DNA of 64,000 nt from Perca fluviatilis (taxonomy: Eukaryota; Chordata; Actinopteri; Perciformes; Percidae). The stretch covers positions 12,438,276-12,502,275 of the forward strand of contig NC_053127.1 of assembly GCF_010015445.1 (NCBI RefSeq). Direction: 5' to 3'. Below are positions 12,161 through 38,850 of the stretch, piece after piece (the stretch's first letter is position 1; the number at the start of each line of letters is the position of its first letter). Under the pieces are notes generated by a model. It was not told the DNA's origin. It saw nothing but the letters and a program-made list of their open reading frames with translations, and made no database searches. A program made the translations under genes and the position numbers.

Positions 12161-12290
12161 CACTTCAACAAAGTTGCAGTTTTACATGTTAATGCGCTGT
12201 GTGAATCTACAGATGAAGACAACGCCATTAATCTGATCTCAGTGTTGCTGCAGATATCAGGCTGAACTCTCAAACTGATCCAGAGTCTGT

Positions 12291-12931
12291 AACTTCCTGC
12301 TTCCTCTCTTGTTTTTTTTTAACTGTGTTGAGTTTCTTCAGCTACAGCGAGTGGGTGCAAATGCAGCATTTGTTCCGCTCTGTGGTCAGGTGGGGGGAGG
12401 AGGATGCCGCCTTCACTCCCCCCCCCCCTGCACAGTCACTTCCTCTGAGACGGAAGGAGTGAGGGGAGGAGAGAGGGGAGGAAAGAGAGGCGAATAGATA
12501 GAGAGACATAGACACACAAAGAGTGAAAGAGAGAGAGAAAGAAAGAAGGAAGCCATTTTGGTTTCTCAGTGACATTTCTGCCTGCACTTTGCTTTCTTCT
12601 CTCTGCTTTCTTCTCTTGGAGAGATAGTAAGTGGTGCGTTGATTTTGAGGAAGTAAAACTTTCTGACGACGTCTGACAGTTATTCTATTTTCTACGAGTC
12701 TTTAAGAGAAGTTTGGTTTTGCGTTTCAGGAAGGAGTGTTGACGAGCAAGGCCTTTCTGTCTGCTGTTGTGTGGACGTCCAACTGAAGAACACCTGAAGA
12801 AGAACAGCAGGACTGGGAAAATACAATTTCATCTTGAGGTGATCGTCATCCACTCAAATGGTGGCCTCCTCTCGTTAAAAGTCTTTGGTTTGACATCAGC
12901 TGCACGGACGTCAAGTCTTTGAGGACACAAG
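12291..12931 (+). promoter_or_regulatory. lcp2 upstream/5' UTR region with ETS-like sites
   Basis: The region before the lcp2 start holds repeated ETS/PU.1-type cores (ACTTCCTGCTTCCTC near 12291-12305 and ACTTCCTC at 12438-12445) and then a GA-rich stretch at 12450-12560. No TATA box is obvious. ETS control would fit a haematopoietic gene, but this is inferred from motif and context. A non-coding first exon ending near 12627 (GATA/GTAAGT) is possible. Confidence 0.35.
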
Positions 12932-27666
<14,735 letters not shown>

Positions 27667-27975
27667 CCGGATAAACTGGATCACACCAGATCACAAAACT
27701 AAACCAAAGGGAATTAAGATTAATGTTCACCTAAAACGCCTTTGAGGCGTGGTACTCGCCAATACCCGATCCAGCATTTTAGGCGGTATCTGTGGGATTT
27801 CCGATACTGTTATCGGTATGGGAACAACTCCATAAACATGCTCAGGTTTTTATCTGTAACAATGAGTACAAATTATTTTGCACACGTTGCTTCCTGTGCT
27901 TATTTTTGACCATTGACAAACTACAGTTTCTAGCTTTATGTCAGCGCTCAGTTTTGAGTTTAAAGTGTTTGACAC

Positions 27976-27981
27976 AATAAA
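27976..27981 (+). terminator. Probable lcp2 polyadenylation signal (AATAAA)
   Basis: This AATAAA lies about 310 bases after the lcp2 stop. A 1.7-kb inverted-repeat element begins only 8 bases further on, so the cleavage site and any GU-rich downstream element must lie in the transposon end. Confidence 0.5.
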
Positions 27982-27984
27982 CCT

Positions 27985-29740
27985 TTAAAGGGGTGATAGA
28001 ATGATTATATAGGGTATTTCACAGTGTTCCTTATGGTCTCCTAATGGGGTATGTAACATTGGTTGGGCTGAAAATGGCCTGGTTGATATTTTATGGGCCC
28101 TTATGCATCCCTGTGTTTTGGCCCTATTTGTAACAAGAGCTTTTCTTCCAAATATTGTATGCTCATGAATATTTAGATTGCCATACGCACACATTAGAGA
28201 TGCGCACTGATTCGTTGAGCAAATCCCCAATACACACACATTAGAGACGCGACAGAATCTCATATTCCAAACACTGCAATGTTTCATTACCAATTTCACT
28301 TCTGAGACTTTTTTATGCGAGAAATCAACTATATAAATCTCAAACATGGGCCATTTTACGAAAATGTATGGCTAATTGCAAATTTGGCAAGACGTGTCGG
28401 ACTTTAGGAGCTCCACACAGTCTTACGAGAAAGCGGCAGCCTGCTGAGCTCCATACCCAGCGCAAAGTCACCCTTTGTGGATACTGCACTACCGAGGCAC
28501 CGCGGCTGGCTGCCGGCATAACTATAATATATTTACGGTTTGAATTTCGTCACGCCACTTATATAACATCTACCTCAATGTCTTATAAAGCTAACCGTTG
28601 TGTCCGATTTGATTTTAAGGCATTTTTATGAACGCGAGGCGTCTTTGTAGGACGAGCAGCTGCTTGCTATATGTCCCATTCATTACAATGGGGAAATATC
28701 GCAGCTAGCTACACTTTCGGCATAACTATAGCTATATTTACAGTTTGAATTTCATCACGGCATGAATATTACAGGTTCTCCAAGGTCTTACAAAGCTTAG
28801 CTAACACTTGTCCAATTTCGGATTTCAATTGAATGCATTTTTGTGAATGTCAGAGTTAGGAGGAGGTTAGCTAGCTCTCATTGATGGACTCCATCTCACC
28901 GCGGGCTCTATCAATGAGACTCGCGGACAAGAGGCGTTTATTTCCCCGATTGTTTGTTTAAATAACTCAACACACATACCCATTAGAAGATTAACTGGAA
29001 CCTGCGGGCTGTGGTAAGAGATTGCGGGCGTAACAAGCTCGCTGACCGCCCTCTCAGTCACTCACCGGCCGGCCGGTAGCAGGAAGAGGGGAGGGAGAAC
29101 AGCCAGCTGCAGGCCCTGGAGCTCTGTCAGGGCAGCGGCGTGTAGTAGTCCAGTCACCCAGAAAAGGGTGAGTTTGCGCTGGTATTGAACACCGGGCCGC
29201 CGGCCGAGCTCAATCGAGCTCACAGCAGGCCGGGGTCTGTGACGGAGGACAGGCATGGCGGCGATGTAGCAACCCAGGTAGCACTGGCCGCTTAACTCCG
29301 ACACACAGTCGGACAAAATTTGCAATTAGCCATCCATTTTCATAAAACGGCCCATATTTGAGCTTTACATAGTGGATTTCTCGCATAAAAAAGTTTCAGA
29401 AGTGAATTTTGTAATGGAATAGCAGAGATCTGCGTGACCTAGATTCAGAAAACTACCTGATCTCAGGTCAGTTGTGTAGCCTATGTAAATGTTGGGGCGT
29501 GACCGTTCTCTTAATACACCCATGGGCGTAACAAAGTTACAGGTCTTGGGAGGTTGACGTCAACTTCCAGCTTTGTTGAGATTCGTCTGTTTTCAGCGGC
29601 AGTTTCAAAATATGAGATTTTCATAGTAAAGGGGTGTCAATGGGATTTTGAGCTTCTATGTATGTCCTATTTACCCACCGAACTGTCGTTATTCAACTAT
29701 GACAGGGTAAAATCGGTTTTGCATTCTATCACCCCTTTAA
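27985..29740. mobile_element. Large TTAA-flanked inverted-repeat element (AGGGGTGATAG termini)
   Basis: A 1748-bp element spans AGGGGTGATAGAATG (27989) to CATTCTATCACCCCT (29736), between TTAA copies. Inner arms 28290-28400 and 29310-29425 are also inverted (GGCCATTTTACGAAAATG against CATTTTCATAAAACGGCC). The core (28400-29310) has a diverged direct duplication at about 28495-28635 and 28720-28860. No transposase frame is seen, so it is non-autonomous. Confidence 0.8.
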
Positions 29741-31028
29741 ACTTAAAAGCTCTAAAACATTTCTGAGAGGTTTTAGATTGTTATGTCTGTATGATGCTAC
29801 TTCCAGTACAATATATTGAATCAATGCTATATTTCTATAGCATTTAGTTAAACACATTCAAACTATGCATGTTGATTGCAAAACTTGTCCTGGTTCTATC
29901 TTCAGCTAAGAAAGAAAATCCCACGCTTAATGATTGTATTTTCCATTCTTTTTCACAAGCCTCCAATGTTCATACTTTGTGCATTCAGTGTGGGACATTG
30001 TTATTTCAATGTAAATGTATCAGATGTAACTGTTTTTTCTCTCAGGTGTTTAATTAAAACATCTTTAAAACATTAGCAGCCTCATTGTTTCTCTGAAGGA
30101 GCAGAATTTAAATATTAAAAAATATTTAAATTTAAAATGTTCTGATTGTCCCTGCCACTATGAGCAGTTTGTAGCCACATTAGCGCCCCAGTGACTCTGT
30201 AAAGCATCACAACACTAATCAGGTAACAAGAAACAGACCATGTTTACACTTGGTTTTAAAATGTTTCCGGGATACAAACACAAGTGGAGAACCGAGAAGC
30301 ATCGCCGACCACACCTGTTTCTATCATGCGTCTCCAGATGACTACTTGTGTTCAGATTTTGTTACTGCCTACGTAACTTCCACTAGAAGGTCAAAGGGCA
30401 CAGTTATTACATCCACACTCTCGCCAGTCACGTTAGTAGTTGAGATATCGCTGTCAGCTGAATCCAACACATCCCTTTTTATCGGGCAAAATGCAACACT
30501 TTGTTCAACTTGTAGTAAAATGGGCAAGTTATAGAGTGTTGCCGCACTCTCACCAAAACAACCACCACGACACAGACTTTTCACTTAGTAAAAGTTTTGG
30601 GTTTGGTGCTCTTATACTTTGTCACCTCGTTAAAACAGTGAGGGTTAGTTAGTATGATTTGTACTAGTAACAGCATCAGAGGTTTTAGGGGATGTATTCA
30701 CATGTTGAGTGATTGAGGCTGTAGTAATTCAGGAATTTGTGGAGCCAACTGTTGATGCTGTATGTTGTTATTTAAAGGTCATTAATGTGAAACAAGTATT
30801 TTCCCTTTGCCGATTACCTTAAACTGCACTATATTTGACAGTTAAAGGTTGTCTCTTACTTTTTTTCCATGAGCCCCTGCACCCCCTCTCCCTCTCTCTC
30901 TCACTCTCTCTCTCTCTCTCTCTCTCTGTATAATCCCAGTCAGTTATAGTTCAGAGTGTGTTGTTTTGTCTGTGTCGTCTTCGAAGGCACCGCAGGGCAA
31001 AGATTACTGCTGCCACCGCCAACTGTCA

Positions 31029-31063
<35 letters not shown>
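31029..31063. repeat. (CA)n microsatellite
   Basis: About 17 CA units in the lcp2-foxi interval, preceded at 30885-30927 by a (TC)n-rich run. Confidence 0.95.
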
Positions 31064-31067
<4 letters not shown>

Positions 31068-31259
31068 TGAAATATTAATCTCGTTGGCAGATAAGACGGT
31101 TGTCTGCTTCAGTCCAGACGCACTGAGACACTCTGCTGTCAGTGACCTGGATTTATGGTGGTTTTGGCTGATGATGTTGTAAGGGCAGGTGATGTAAAAT
31201 AACCTCCACTACAGACAGAAACCAAGGCTGGATGGAGCTTCAGAAAGGTTCTGATGACT

Positions 31260-31420
31260 TTATAAACTAGTTAACTAGAAAATATTCCAACTATAGCGTA
31301 TACTCAAACTGATATAGATTTTTTTTAGGTGGCTAAAATAAAGCAGTTGCTGCCCCGCAGTATATTACTCTATTCAAAGCCACCAGCCTCCTTCGACAAA
31401 ACCAGTCATTCGCTGCTCTT
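31260..31420 (+). repeat. Dispersed repeat Y, second copy
   Basis: CTATAGCGTATACTCAAACT and TTTTTTAGGTGGCTAAAATA match 10985-11050 with a few changes. Confidence 0.55.
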
Positions 31421-32899
31421 CTGTTGCCTTGATTGGTTAGTTTGTTTGTGTTAACTGTGACTTAAAAATTTTTTATTTAATTAGTGACTCTGAAAAAATC
31501 TATGTTTGATGTTTGGTAATCTTTATAAAGATTTGTTGACACCACACCAGCAGATGACTTGACCTGTTAAGTTTAGTTGTGGGGGATTTATTCCAAACTT
31601 CACAACAGCTGAAAATAACTGAACCATTACACTGTTGTTACTCTGTCAAACAAGTAATCCTGATTTACAGGAGAACATTTAAATAAACATTCAAAGTTAG
31701 ACGAAAAGTTTACATTAAAGTACAACATTACCGTTTGATTAGGACTAAATTGCTCCTGTGAATGCTGACATGCTGATGGTGTGTTTGGGGTTTTAAGAAC
31801 AATAGCGTGGGCGACACCTCAAACAGCAGCTGATGGTCTGTCAGTCTGCAGTTTCTTTTAAATTAGATTCAGGCACTTCTAAAGGAATCTGAACACCCTG
31901 AATCAGCAGATTTAAAATAAACATAAGATTTTATTTCATGAAGTAAGATAGACTCTTGTTTCAGTTAAGCCATTGTTGACTGCTTCAATAAGATGGGGCA
32001 AAATAAATATAAAACTAAAGGGTAAAGGACCCTTTTTGGTAGATTTTCAAGAAAACCCCATAAATTCTGAAGACTCCTTTAAGTATTACCTTTAGAATGT
32101 GTGCTATATTTCTATAAACTATGTTGCCAAGTAAAAATATACTTTAGGAGCTTTGGACTTTCAAACACATGAAAAATCCCTGCCTCACTTTGATGACACG
32201 TTCAAGTAAAATGATGGTTAAAAATGACACCAGACAGTTTAGGAGCATTGAAGGACAATTTGCATGTTTGTTTGTTTTTAAAAGGCTGAATACATTTATC
32301 AATTCAGTCATTAGTTCATTAAATGATTATAACCTCACTAACTGTGTGATATGATGGCTATAACAATACATAACAATGATGGCTAATGCTGGACTATTGT
32401 GGCTGACATGGACTCACCGCATCCTCTATAATATGCTTTAAGTGACAAAAACACAAAGAAATGTCTGTTACATGACAGGGTGGCACACAATAGCATAGTA
32501 ACTTTGGATGTTTTTCCCACAACATGCTGGTTTCACTTTACCATTTCAGCTTAATTCTTTGTCTAATTTTACCTGATGCATTCAGGTAAAATGGGACAGT
32601 CACTCAAAATCCTTTCCCATAAAAAGTAAAGTGTATAGTGATAACATTTTAATTATTATATTTGTCTTATTTGAGATTTTAATCCTAGTTATTTCAGTCC
32701 AATCAAAAATGATTGTGTTATGTAAAGGACATTTGTAGCAACAATGCAATAACATGTTTTGTGTTTGGCTGCCAATACTTAAAGAGGCAAGATGTAAAAC
32801 CTTAACTGACTTCACCCTATATAAAAATATTTGTATATATATTAAACTTTTTAAAATAAATACTTTTTTTTTAGTGGTTTGAATTTGCATCAGTTCCTA

Positions 32900-33025
32900 A
32901 ATCTACAACAATAGAAACACATCAGAGATAATGATATCCTTGGGAAGTTTAAGTCCCACTGAATGATCTGTGTTTCATGTCTCCACCTGTGATATTAACC
33001 CTGTCTGAATGGGGCTTAAGAATAG
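32900..33025 (-). repeat. Dispersed repeat Z, short inverted copy
   Basis: It carries the end AACCCTGTCTGAATGGGGCTTAA, given here in short words, and GATGATATC-like sequence near 32925. It matches the start of 24325-24695 in inverse sense. Confidence 0.5.
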
Positions 33026-33425
33026 ATAAATCATTAGGATTGCTTGTATGTCAAAATAAATACATGTTTGTTCTGTGCAACACTTTCATATTGTGTCTGT
33101 GATGGAGGCTGCAGCCTGTAGGAGGCTCTAACAGGAGTTTAGATTGTCACCGTTTGTTTTATCTTTAATGTTTAGAATCAGTGACTTTCGCCAGACAAAA
33201 CGCTTTAACGTCTTAAACTGTAAAAAGAGCATCAACCACTCATTTGTCAAGCTGTGTGTGTGTGTGTGACATACCTCAGCATTAAATCCTCAGGCTCTTA
33301 TCTGCCTGAGGGAAGGGATTCAACCTGCTCTTATTCAAATCAACCCCCACCACACACACACACTTATGGATGTGAATCACTTACGCATGTGAATCCGTGC
33401 ATGTGTATTAGAGATAGCAAAGTAG

Positions 33426-33464
33426 CCAATCAGCTCGTCCGTGGGCGGGGCAGCAGAGTATAAG
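33426..33464 (+). promoter_or_regulatory. foxi core promoter: CCAAT, GC box, TATA
   Basis: CCAAT is at 33426-33430, a GC box (GTGGGCGGGGC) at 33441-33451 and a TATA-like TATAAG at 33459-33464. The order and spacing are classical and predict transcription starting near 33490, giving a 5' UTR of about 175 bases before the foxi ATG. Function is inferred from motif order and distance. Confidence 0.65.
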
Positions 33465-33666
33465 TTCCTCAGGTGAGCAGCAGCAGGTGGACAGGTACAA
33501 GAGGACGACACTGGCTGTGTTTGGCTTCTACAAACACACATTTTTATATAATCACACTTTGAGCCCGAGCAGAAGAGGACGTCACCACAGACAGATGTTT
33601 ATGTAGAGACTACTAGAGAGACAGAAAAGTGAAGAAAGAAAGACACAAAGGAAAAGAGTTTCCAGC

Positions 33667-35388
33667 ATGACGTCCTTTGTCACAGAGAAAGATCCATCTG
33701 CCTCCCTGTGTGGACGATCTCTCCCCCAACAGGAGCTTCCTTCTCTGGGCCTCGATCCGTCTGACTTCAGCCTGTACAGCCCTCCTGCTCCTCCTGAGCC
33801 CAGCCTGTCTGCATCAACGTGGCTCCCAACTTCTAACAACCACAGCGACCCTTACCTCTGCTTCAAAAGCCCAGAGCCAGACTCAATCTCTGGGGCCACA
33901 GGACTCCCTCCAGGCTTCTTCCCTTATCTCTACAGCCTCCAGAGGCCCCTGTTCCCCAGCAGCCCCTGGTTCTCCTTGTCCACCCCGGAGGACATGCTGC
34001 GCCTGGTCCGCCCGCCGTACTCCTACTCTGCACTCATAGCCATGGCAATACAGAGCGCACCTGAGCAGCGGCTGACACTCAGCCAAATCTACCAGTACGT
34101 CTCAGACAACTTCCCCTTCTATAGCCACAACAAGGCCGGCTGGCAGAACTCCATCCGCCACAACCTGTCGCTCAACGACTGTTTCCGGAAGGTTCCCCGC
34201 AACGAGAGTGACCCAGGTGAGCTTTAAATCCCACTTTATCATTTTTAAAGCTTTTGTTATCAGTTAATAAAAAAAAAAAATCCTTTTACATCAAGTTCAA
34301 GTCAAATAGTGTTTTATGGTGTTTCTAACAAAGAAATAAAATTATGCCAAACCAAACTCCACAAAGTTTTTCCATAAAAATAATATGTCTGACACTGGTA
34401 AAAAACAGCTGGTTCTGGTTGTTCTTTGAGATCATAGCTAGATTGTGATTTTGAATAAAAAGTGAAAAAGGAGCTCAGGGCTTTGTGAAAAGACAAATAA
34501 AACTCCAGTTATAATAGTCCTGCCTTTTAAAAAGAATATTAAAAAATAAAGTGTTTTTTTAACATAGAATCAGATGTTAAAGCCACCGCTAGGCTGTTTA
34601 TTTCTGGATATTTAAACCTCCTGAAAATACTTGCTGCTATTTTTTTTAACCTCCCTCTTCCTCTTCCCTCCTCTCTTCCTCTCGTCCTCTCTGCAGGTAA
34701 AGGAAACTACTGGATTCTGGACCCAAACTGTGAGAAGATGTTCGACAATGGAAACTTTTGCCGCAAGAGGAAGAGCAAGAGTAAGAAAGATAACGTGACC
34801 ACTGGAAGGAAAACTTCCTCCTCCTCATCCTCGGATTCTGGCTTGTCAGAGCCCAGCCCTAAAATTCCCAGCATACACTGCAATGGCGGCAGCAGTGGTG
34901 GCGGCAGCACTGAGCTCCCTGCACTCTCAGACACTCCCCCCGGCCTCAGCAGCTTCCTGTGTCCCCTCCAGGATTCCCTTCTCCCTCCTCTTCCTTCTCA
35001 CGTCAGCTCCCCTGAGCTGTACATGCAGGTACCGGACCATGCCTCACCCCCTCCTCCTTCTCAGGGATATGCCTCTTCTTACTCGCCTGGCGCCGTGGTG
35101 CCGCAGTGGGACGCCTGCAGCTCCTCTCCTCCCCTCTACTCCTCCCTTCATCACTCCTTACCTCCTCCTCCTCCCCTCCCGTCTTCCCAGTTGACTCCCC
35201 CACACTTCTCCTACCTCGCCGACCCCCAGGCCGGGTCGCCGCCTCTCTACGCCGACCTGCAGACGGCGTCCTGTCTTCTGACGGACTTCCAGGAGGCCCA
35301 GCAGCTGCTGCAGCTTCAGTGTGGGCCTCTCTCCTCTGGGGGCTTCGCTGATAATCTGCCCCTTGACTCTCTTGTTCTCCAGCAGTGA
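33667..35388 (+). CDS. foxi1: Forkhead box I-class transcription factor (foxi1-like)
   Basis: Two exons, 33667-34216 and 34697-35388 (donor CCCAG/GTGAGC, acceptor CTCTGCAG/GT), give 413 residues. The forkhead domain spans about 113-215: it opens [16 protein letters not shown], carries the recognition helix [16 protein letters not shown], and ends in the basic wing [14 protein letters not shown], which doubles as a nuclear localisation signal. The single intron splits the forkhead domain, as in FOXI genes. A Ser-rich run and a Pro/Ser-rich C-terminal half follow, presumably a transactivation region. FOXI factors bind forkhead sites and specify otic placode, pharyngeal ectoderm and ionocytes in fish. 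Adjacency to lcp2 matches the human FOXI1-LCP2 linkage, which favours foxi1, but fish have several foxi paralogues (foxi1, foxi3 types) and I cannot separate them by eye. One change stands out: Cys where most relatives have Arg in the basic wing. Confidence 0.93.
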
Positions 35389-35645
35389 CACAAACTGAAA
35401 GTGATACCTCCAGAGAACATCTTGTGTTTACACTGAGAACTGATGCGAATCTGATGTTGAATTTTAAACTTTGTAAAGTATTTTTTAAATGTGTAAAATG
35501 ACTCCAGGTGGATGTTTGACTGAATTCAAACCAGCCAGAATGCACTATGCTAGCTGTAAAATGTGTGGGAATGTTTGTATTTATCATTTTTTTGGTGGGT
35601 GAATGTTTTTTATAGTGTGAATATCAGTTGAATGTTTGTGTTTGT

Positions 35646-35651
35646 AATAAA
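35646..35651 (+). terminator. foxi polyadenylation signal (AATAAA)
   Basis: This canonical hexamer lies about 260 bases after the foxi stop codon and just before an A-rich tract. It is the first AATAAA downstream. Confidence 0.6.
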
Positions 35652-36084
35652 AACAAAACAAAAACAACAAAAATGCAACAATTTTGAATGGTCTGGATGA
35701 AAAAAACTGAGTACAGTTTATTTAGTAACAAAACGAAATATAAACCTATGACCTCATCATCAGATATTATTTATTAAAAGTAAAAAGACAACATAAACAA
35801 GGAAGTAGTTGGTTGTTTTTACAACTAATCAATGTTTTAAAATTACAAATTAAGAAGTAAAATAATAAAGAAATAAGTAGGCTAAATAAACAAAGAAACC
35901 AAAGAATGTAACATTCCCACAAAAGAAAATTATGTAAATAGCAATAAACTAGCAATACATGAGCTGTGGCACTTCCATTTCTAACACTAAAGCATAAAAT
36001 CAAACAGGCTGCTATTTTAACAGTTAATTCTGTCCCAGAATGAGATGCTAACAGGATCTATAAGAAATCATCTGTAAGCATCTG

Positions 36085-36300
36085 TGGCTAACATCACTGT
36101 TAGCTTTTTACACATGTTAGCTTCTCACACATCACTGTTAGCATCTCCAACCAGCTAACATTACTGTTAGCTTCTTCATCAGGCTAACGTCACTGTAAAC
36201 TTCTCCAATATCACTGTTGGCTTCCTCCACGCCACTGTTAGCTTCTCCAACAGGCTAACATCACTGTTAGCTTCCCCCACATCACTGTTAGCTTAAATAT
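36085..36300. repeat. Degenerate minisatellite (CATCACTGTTAGCTTC units)
   Basis: About eight diverged units built on AACATCACTGTTAGCTTCTC and CAACAGGCT, with variable spacing, lie here. Confidence 0.8.
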
Positions 36301-36540
36301 TATTTAGGCAGGGTAGGGCACCTGCTACTGTAGGCTATGTTCAGCCAATCGAACCACTCTCTGCAGGGCCTTGCGGTCCTAATCGGTGCTGTGTCCATAT
36401 AGTGATGTTCCCTGTCAGGACGCTCTCGATGATGCAGGAGTAGAAATCGCTCAGTATTTGAGGGGATACCCGGAATTTCCTCAGGCATCTGAGGTGAAAG
36501 AGTCTCTGCCCTGCTTTTCTCACCACTGAGGCTAGTGTCC

Positions 36541-36975
36541 TGGTCTCACATTGCAAGACCTGCCTCCATATTTCATAGAAGAAAAACTTGCTCTGGTTTA
36601 TTGGCATTTTCTTTAAACCAATCACAATCGTGTTGGGCGGCCTACACACTGACCACAATAACCTCTGCAAAATAGCCTCAAGAAGGAACTTGTTTGGGGG
36701 TTTTGTTTTGTGCTCATTCAAAAGTTATTTTAGTGGTGCAACAGAAAACTCAGATTCAACAGATAGAATGGCTAGCTGTCTCGGTTTACCCTGCAGAGAT
36801 CTGAGGTGCAGTTAACCATAGTACTCATAAATCAATCAGAGTTTAGAATGCCAACACAAAGAAAGCGTAAAGTGATGGACATCCGGCTAAAATTAGGGAC
36901 ATCCGGCAGATCTTCTGGCGGCACCAGAGCAATCCCCTAAACGAACGTCGTTGATATAGTGCCCAGGTCAGACCC
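36541..36975 (+). mobile_element. MITE family X, fullest copy
   Basis: Left end GTCTCACATTGCAAGACC, then GCTCTGGTTTATTGGCATTT, GGAACTTGTTTGG, ATGCCAACACAAAGAAAGCG, and the right end GATATAGTGCCCAGGTCAGACC split here. The ends resemble inverted repeats of GGTCTGGCAATGTGAGAC. Confidence 0.65.
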
Positions 36976-36984
36976 TCTGTGATG

Positions 36985-37620
<636 letters not shown>

Positions 37621-37781
37621 AGGTGTGTTACTTGAAGTGAACCCTCTCCACTGAAGATCCATTGATGTTAAGGGGGGTGTAATTACTTCCCAGCTTCTTC
37701 CCAAAGTCCACTATCATCTCTTTAGTCTTGCTGACATTCATGAGTAGGTTGTTGTCCTGACACTAGCAGGTCAGGTCCTTT

Positions 37782-38391
37782 AAGGCCGGGACACACCAGC
37801 CAGATGGCTGACCGTCGACAGAAAAGCCAGTCGAGATGATCAGTCAGGTCCAAAAAACTGCCTCGGGACACACTGAGGCGACAACGACTTGAGAAACGTA
37901 ATACGTCTCCATAGCAGCAGGCGGTGCTACTCTGTATTGTTGCCCAAGAAATGAAAACCAGGCAGCTAATTGGACGAACGCATCACATGGGTTTGTTTTC
38001 TCCGGAAATTCAAAGCCAGACTGTGATGGCGGCTTGTTCAGAATACAATCTCATATTGTACTAAAATAGTTCACTGAAACATGTTTCTGAAAACATTTTA
38101 AGTGAGAAATAGGCCATGCGGTTGCTGAATCTGTCTTCATTTCAGATCAAAAAAGGTCAGTTTAAAAGATTTTTGTCATATTTTGAGAGACTCTAGTCAC
38201 GCTCATTCCGCTCGCCATTTCCGGGTGAGTCCCGACTGCCCTGCCGCAGACTGAACATGTTAGGTCGGCCAAAATGAACGCCGACAGCCCCCCAGACTGA
38301 CGACGGCACGGAACACACCGAACAGACTCGAGTCACTGACCTCGCCAGACTGTCCAACGGCCAATTATCGGCCTGGTGTGTCCTGGCCCTT
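37782..38391. mobile_element. MITE with GGCCGGGACACACC termini
   Basis: The left end AAGGCCGGGACACACCAG is mirrored by CTGGTGTGTCCTGGCCCTT at the right. I could not settle the target duplication. The ends resemble the Harbinger-like element at 23048. Confidence 0.65.
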
Positions 38392-38589
38392 ACTTTAAGG
38401 TAAGTCTTTTCGTTGTCTGTGATCAAGCCCACCACAGCTGTAATTAGCAAACATGATGATAGTGTTGGAATTGAAAGTGGCTACAGTCGTGTGTGTATAG
38501 GGAGTACAAAAGGGGACTCAAAACACAGCCCTGGGGTGCTCCGGTCTGAAGGATGAGGGTGGAAGAGGTGTGGGGTCTGCATGTCAGAA

Positions 38590-38850
38590 AAAAACCCGCA
38601 GTGGAGGCCGGTAAAGAAACGCAGTGAAGTACAGTAAAGAATACAGTAAAGTAGGCCTACAATAATTAAAAAAAACACAGTAAAGTATGGTAAAGAAACG
38701 CAGTGAAGTAGGCCTACAGTAAAAAAAAAAAAGTAGCTTATAGTAGCTTATGATAAAGAAACGCAGTGGAGTACGGTACAGAAATGTAGTGAAGTACAGT
38801 AAAGAATTGCAGTACAGTACAGAAGAACAGTGAAGTAGAGTCCTCTATTT
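38590..38850. repeat. Degenerate tandem array (AAACGCAGTGAAGTACAGTA units)
   Basis: About ten diverged units of roughly 20-30 bp repeat the words GCAGTGAAGTA and ACAGTAAAGAA. Confidence 0.8.

Larger units (their letters stand above)
29740..33420. other. lcp2-foxi intergenic region, no gene seen
   Basis: No open frame here reads like a protein. It holds a TC-rich run (30885-30927), a (CA)n tract (31029-31063), a repeat copy near 31260-31420 that matches 10985-11155, and a short copy of another family at 32900-33025. The stretch 33050-33420 just upstream of foxi is largely single-copy in appearance. Confidence 0.55.

Noticed and set aside
28867..29325. Two minus-strand frames of 64 and 87 codons that could suggest a transposase
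   Set aside because: They lie in the core of the large TTAA element but show no catalytic motif or family similarity that I can see.
35003..35587. 194-codon minus-strand frame
   Set aside because: It is the shadow of the second foxi exon; Arg/Gly-rich composition comes from the Pro/Ser-rich sense strand.
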